From Streptomyces halobius (lineage in GTDB: Bacteria > Actinomycetota > Actinomycetes > Streptomycetales > Streptomycetaceae), in assembly GCF_023277745.1 (NCBI RefSeq), contig NZ_CP086322.1, positions 310,001 to 374,000 on the forward strand: a DNA stretch of 64,000 bases, written 5' to 3'. Below the pieces are notes generated by a model, which did not search any database, was not told the DNA's origin, and saw nothing but the letters and a program-made list of their open reading frames with translations. Both the position numbers and the translations under genes were made by a program. Each line of letters opens with the position of its first letter. Positions within the stretch are counted from its first letter, which is position 1. Below, one piece after another: positions 61,538 through 64,000 of the stretch.

Positions 61538-61888
61538 GCGCAGTGCTGGATCGGACTCGACGCGGACGAACGGCCACTGGCACTCGTCTGCGTCGGGCCC
61601 ATCAGCCGGGAGCCGGGCCTCGTCGACCTCGGACTGCAAGTCGCCGACGACCGCCACCGTCAGGGCATCGGAACAGCCCTGGCCCGGCAGGCGGCTTGGA
61701 TCGCCCGTACGCACGGAGCACACACCCGCACCGCGTTCACGCAGGCATCCAATGCGCCGATGCTCCGGCTCCTGGAGCGTCTGGGACCGACCCAGCACAC
61801 CCGCGATGGCCCATACGTCGAGGTCCGCGTCGCCCTGGACGCGCTCGCCCCGGATACCCTCCCGCCCGCAGGAACTGCTTCGCCATGA
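61538..61888 (+). pseudogene. GNAT acetyltransferase C-terminal fragment
   Basis: Frame without start codon: ERPLALVCVGPISREPGLVD, GLQVADDRHRQGIGTALARQ (acetyl-CoA loop R-x-x-G-I-G-T-A), NAPMLRLLERLGP, to TGA at 61886. The N-terminal half is missing. Confidence 0.75.
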
Positions 61889-62420
61889 CCTCCCCCCCCC
61901 CGCATCCGCCCCTCAGACGCGCACCGCCCTTGACCACCGGATCGAAAATGCCGCGGGCCGCAGCATCGACGAGCTGTGGCGGCACCGCGACGACGGTCTC
62001 CTCGACGCACCGCACGCCGCCTTAGGGCCGGCCCCCCGGCACGACGTGGCCTCTGTCGCCCCGGCGGGGCCCGCGCGCCCCACTCCTCCGCGCGGCCCGA
62101 GCCGCTGAAAACACGGCCATGTCGCAGCACGTGCCATTCCGTGAAATGCCGCCCTGGGCGAGGCGGCGCGGAACATAGCACGCAATCCCCGGTTACCGAA
62201 ACCGGGCATTCTCCAGATTCTTGTTCTCGGCCCGCACGGCAGTAGCCCGGGTCTGTTTCACGGCCCTGAGCCTCCCTCAACTCCGCTACCCCCCAACTCC
62301 CCTACCGCCCCTCCTACCCCCCTGCCACAAAGGCAGATCCGCGCCCTTCCTGACGCACCCCCACCTCTCGTAACGTCAGCACCGCTTGGTTGTTATGGCC
62401 ATGACGTAGAAGAGGTGACC
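61889..62420. other. Intergenic region
   Basis: About 530 bases, no supported gene. An inverted repeat CCCGGTT / AACCGGG lies near 62187-62206. A pyrimidine-rich tract covers 62268-62330. Confidence 0.4.
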
Positions 62421-64000
62421 GTGCGCAAGCTGCTTCGTCTCATTCTCGTGCCCTTAGCGGGCCTTGCCGTCATCGCGCCGCAGGCCACCGCGGCGCCGCC
62501 ACCCCCCGACGATGTGTACCGGCCCGTGCGCGGGCCCTCAGCGCCGGCCGAGTACCGGTATCTGCAGAAGACGGTCCCGGGTGAGGCGCTGCCACGGCAC
62601 GCGTATGCCGATGCCGCGGACCAGGCCAGACAGCTGCCCGCCAGCGGCGGGCAGTGGGAGCCGCTCGGGCCGACCAATATCGGTGGGCGGATCGTGTCGC
62701 TCGCCCTTGACCCCGAGCGGGCCGACACGGTGTACGCCGCCGCGGCCAGCGGCGGGATCTGGCGCAGTGACGACGCCGGGGAGACGTTCGAGTCGGCCTG
62801 GCCCGACGATCTGACGCAGGCCATGGGCGCCGTCGCCACCAGCCCCGATGGCACCCTGTTCGCGGGCACCGGAGAGCCCAACCCCGGTGGTGGCAGTATC
62901 ACTTACGAGGGTACGGGGCTCTACCGCAGCACCGACGGCGGCAAGAGTTGGCAGCCGAGCGGGCTGCGGGACTCGGGGGCGATCAGCGCGATCACCGTGG
63001 ACCCGGACAACCCGCGCCGTATCTATGCGGCCGCGGCCGGATCGCTCTACAACGGCGGCGGCGACCGCGGTGTCTACCGCTCGGACGACGGCGGCAGGAC
63101 CTGGGACCGGATCCTGAAGGGTGCGGGCGAGTTCACCGGTGCCACCGAAATCTTCGTCCAGGACGAGGAGTTGTACGCGGTCCTGTGGGACCACCGCCGC
63201 ACCCCCGAGCTGCGCACCTACGGCGGCGTCGGCTCCGGTGTGTTCCGCAGCGGCGACGACGGCAGGACGTGGGAGCGGCTCGGCGGCGGGCTGCCCGAAC
63301 AGGGCCCGGACGTGGGCCGGATCGGTCTGGCGGTCGCGGGCGAGCGGGTGTACGCCATCGTCAACAAGACCAGCGGCCCCTTCGAGGGCTTCTACGCCTC
63401 CACGGACGGCGGCGACTCCTGGACCCGTACCCCGGCCGACGAGGAGCTCACCGATTCGCAGTCGACCTTCGGCTGGTGGTTCGGCAAGATATGGGCCGAC
63501 CCGAAGGACCCCACCCATCTGCACGCGGCCGGTGTGCCGTTGATGACGTCGAAGGACGCGGGCGCCACCTGGACATACGACTCCACCTCGATCCATGTGG
63601 ACCAGCACGCCATGGTCTGGGACCCGCGCAAGCCGGGGCGGGTGTATCTCGGCAATGACGGCGGGGTCTACCGCTCGGACGCCCATGGTGACGGCGGCTG
63701 GGTCAAGGCGCGCCACGAGCCGTACACCCAGCTCTTCAGCGCGGCGATCAGCCCGCAGGATCCGGCGCGGATCTCCGGGGGCTCGCAGGACAACGGTTCG
63801 CTGCGGTCCTGGGGCGGCGAGCGCTTCAACGAGTATCTGGGCGGGGACGGCGAGGAGAACCTCATCAACCCTGAGGACAAGGAGAACGTGTTCGCCTGCT
63901 ACCAGTATGGCAACTGTTTCCGCTCCACCAATGGTGGCAAATCCATGGCGTACTTCGCCGACAAGACGACGTTCAAGCGCCGCAATTGGTTCACGCCGAT
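62421..64000 (+). CDS. Secreted sortilin (VPS10)/BNR-repeat protein, 5' part
   Basis: Starts GTG 62421 after GAAGAGG; open to the window edge (526 codons visible). Signal peptide RKLLRLILVPLAGLAVIAPQ ATA. Mature part has repeated beta-propeller blades with Asp-box-like motifs: GIWRSDDAGETFESAW, GLYRSTDGGKSWQPSG, GVYRSDDGGRTWDRIL, GVFRSGDDGRTWERLG, GFYASTDGGDSWTRTP. Such secreted proteins are often annotated as glycosyl hydrolases, but catalytic residues are not evident. Probably an extracellular binding or xyloglucan-type protein. Confidence 0.88.
   Translation, partial: MRKLLRLILVPLAGLAVIAPQATAAPPPPDDVYRPVRGPSAPAEYRYLQKTVPGEALPRHAYADAADQARQLPASGGQWEPLGPTNIGGRIVSLALDPERADTVYAAAASGGIWRSDDAGETFESAWPDDLTQAMGAVATSPDGTLFAGTGEPNPGGGSITYEGTGLYRSTDGGKSWQPSGLRDSGAISAITVDPDNPRRIYAAAAGSLYNGGGDRGVYRSDDGGRTWDRILKGAGEFTGATEIFVQDEELYAVLWDHRRTPELRTYGGVGSGVFRSGDDGRTWERLGGGLPEQGPDVGRIGLAVAGERVYAIVNKTSGPFEGFYASTDGGDSWTRTPADEELTDSQSTFGWWFGKIWADPKDPTHLHAAGVPLMTSKDAGATWTYDSTSIHVDQHAMVWDPRKPGRVYLGNDGGVYRSDAHGDGGWVKARHEPYTQLFSAAISPQDPARISGGSQDNGSLRSWGGERFNEYLGGDGEENLINPEDKENVFACYQYGNCFRSTNGGKSMAYFADKTTFKRRNWFTP

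Noticed and set aside
60847..62025. 392-codon + strand frame
   Set aside because: Only about 61027-61410 looks real; the rest runs over fragments of other genes in other frames.

Overview
High-GC actinobacterial DNA, almost certainly Streptomyces: GC-rich third codon positions, frequent GTG starts, GTGA/ATGA start-stop overlaps, and Streptomyces-typical families (DUF6233, DUF6292, RsbW-like ATP-binding proteins, ECF sigma factors, CDGSH proteins, a VPS10-like secreted protein). The mobile elements, duplicated gene fragments and broken genes suggest an accessory or arm-proximal part of the chromosome.

Layout. 0-5 kb: MMPL transporter (cut by the left edge), epoxide-hydrolase remnant, terpene synthase broken by one inserted T, dienelactone hydrolase. 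4.7-13.3 kb: an orphan histidine kinase with an extra C-terminal membrane domain, MerR regulator, ATP-binding protein, Uma2 nuclease flanked by two SRAP (YedK-like) remnants, a small two-gene operon, Ku, DUF6233. 13.5-15.2 kb: MurJ. 15-20.3 kb: two overlapping tyrosine recombinases and an IS110 element. 20.3-24.7 kb: two sigma-factor operons. 24.5-30.9 kb: secreted proteins, a truncated PIN toxin copy, DUF6292, small enzymes, a WYL regulator with a frame break. 31-37.2 kb: IS21 debris around a small membrane protein and a STAND NTPase with eight near-identical TPR units. 37.4-39.3 kb: membrane protein plus TIM-barrel hydrolase-like protein. 39.5-43.95 kb: Tn7-like transposon (TnsA, TnsB, TnsC, TniQ) with point lesions in TnsB and TnsC. 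44-50.1 kb: YceI, a VapBC-like pair, a zinc-ribbon protein, a PAP2/diacylglycerol-kinase fusion, P450 and methyltransferase remnants, CDGSH protein. 50.4-60.4 kb: a type I-B CRISPR-Cas locus (cas6-cas8b-cas7-cas5-cas3-cas4-cas1-cas2 on the minus strand) between two short arrays; the second array carries a duplicated leader and a cas2 fragment. 59.7-61.9 kb: gene fragments. 62.4 kb to the end: start of a secreted sortilin/BNR-repeat protein, cut by the right edge.

Themes. (1) Defence and mobility genes: type I-B CRISPR-Cas with a frame break in cas1, a STAND NTPase whose partner carries the same short motif, a PIN toxin-antitoxin pair, Tn7-like, IS110, IS21 and IS6-type pieces. (2) Segmental duplication: several junctions join copies of sequence found elsewhere in the window. 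(3) At least eight otherwise recognisable genes carry single-base or few-base lesions, mostly in short homopolymers; this could be real decay or uncorrected sequencing error and affects how each gene should be read. All calls come from reading the sequence; no database search was run.
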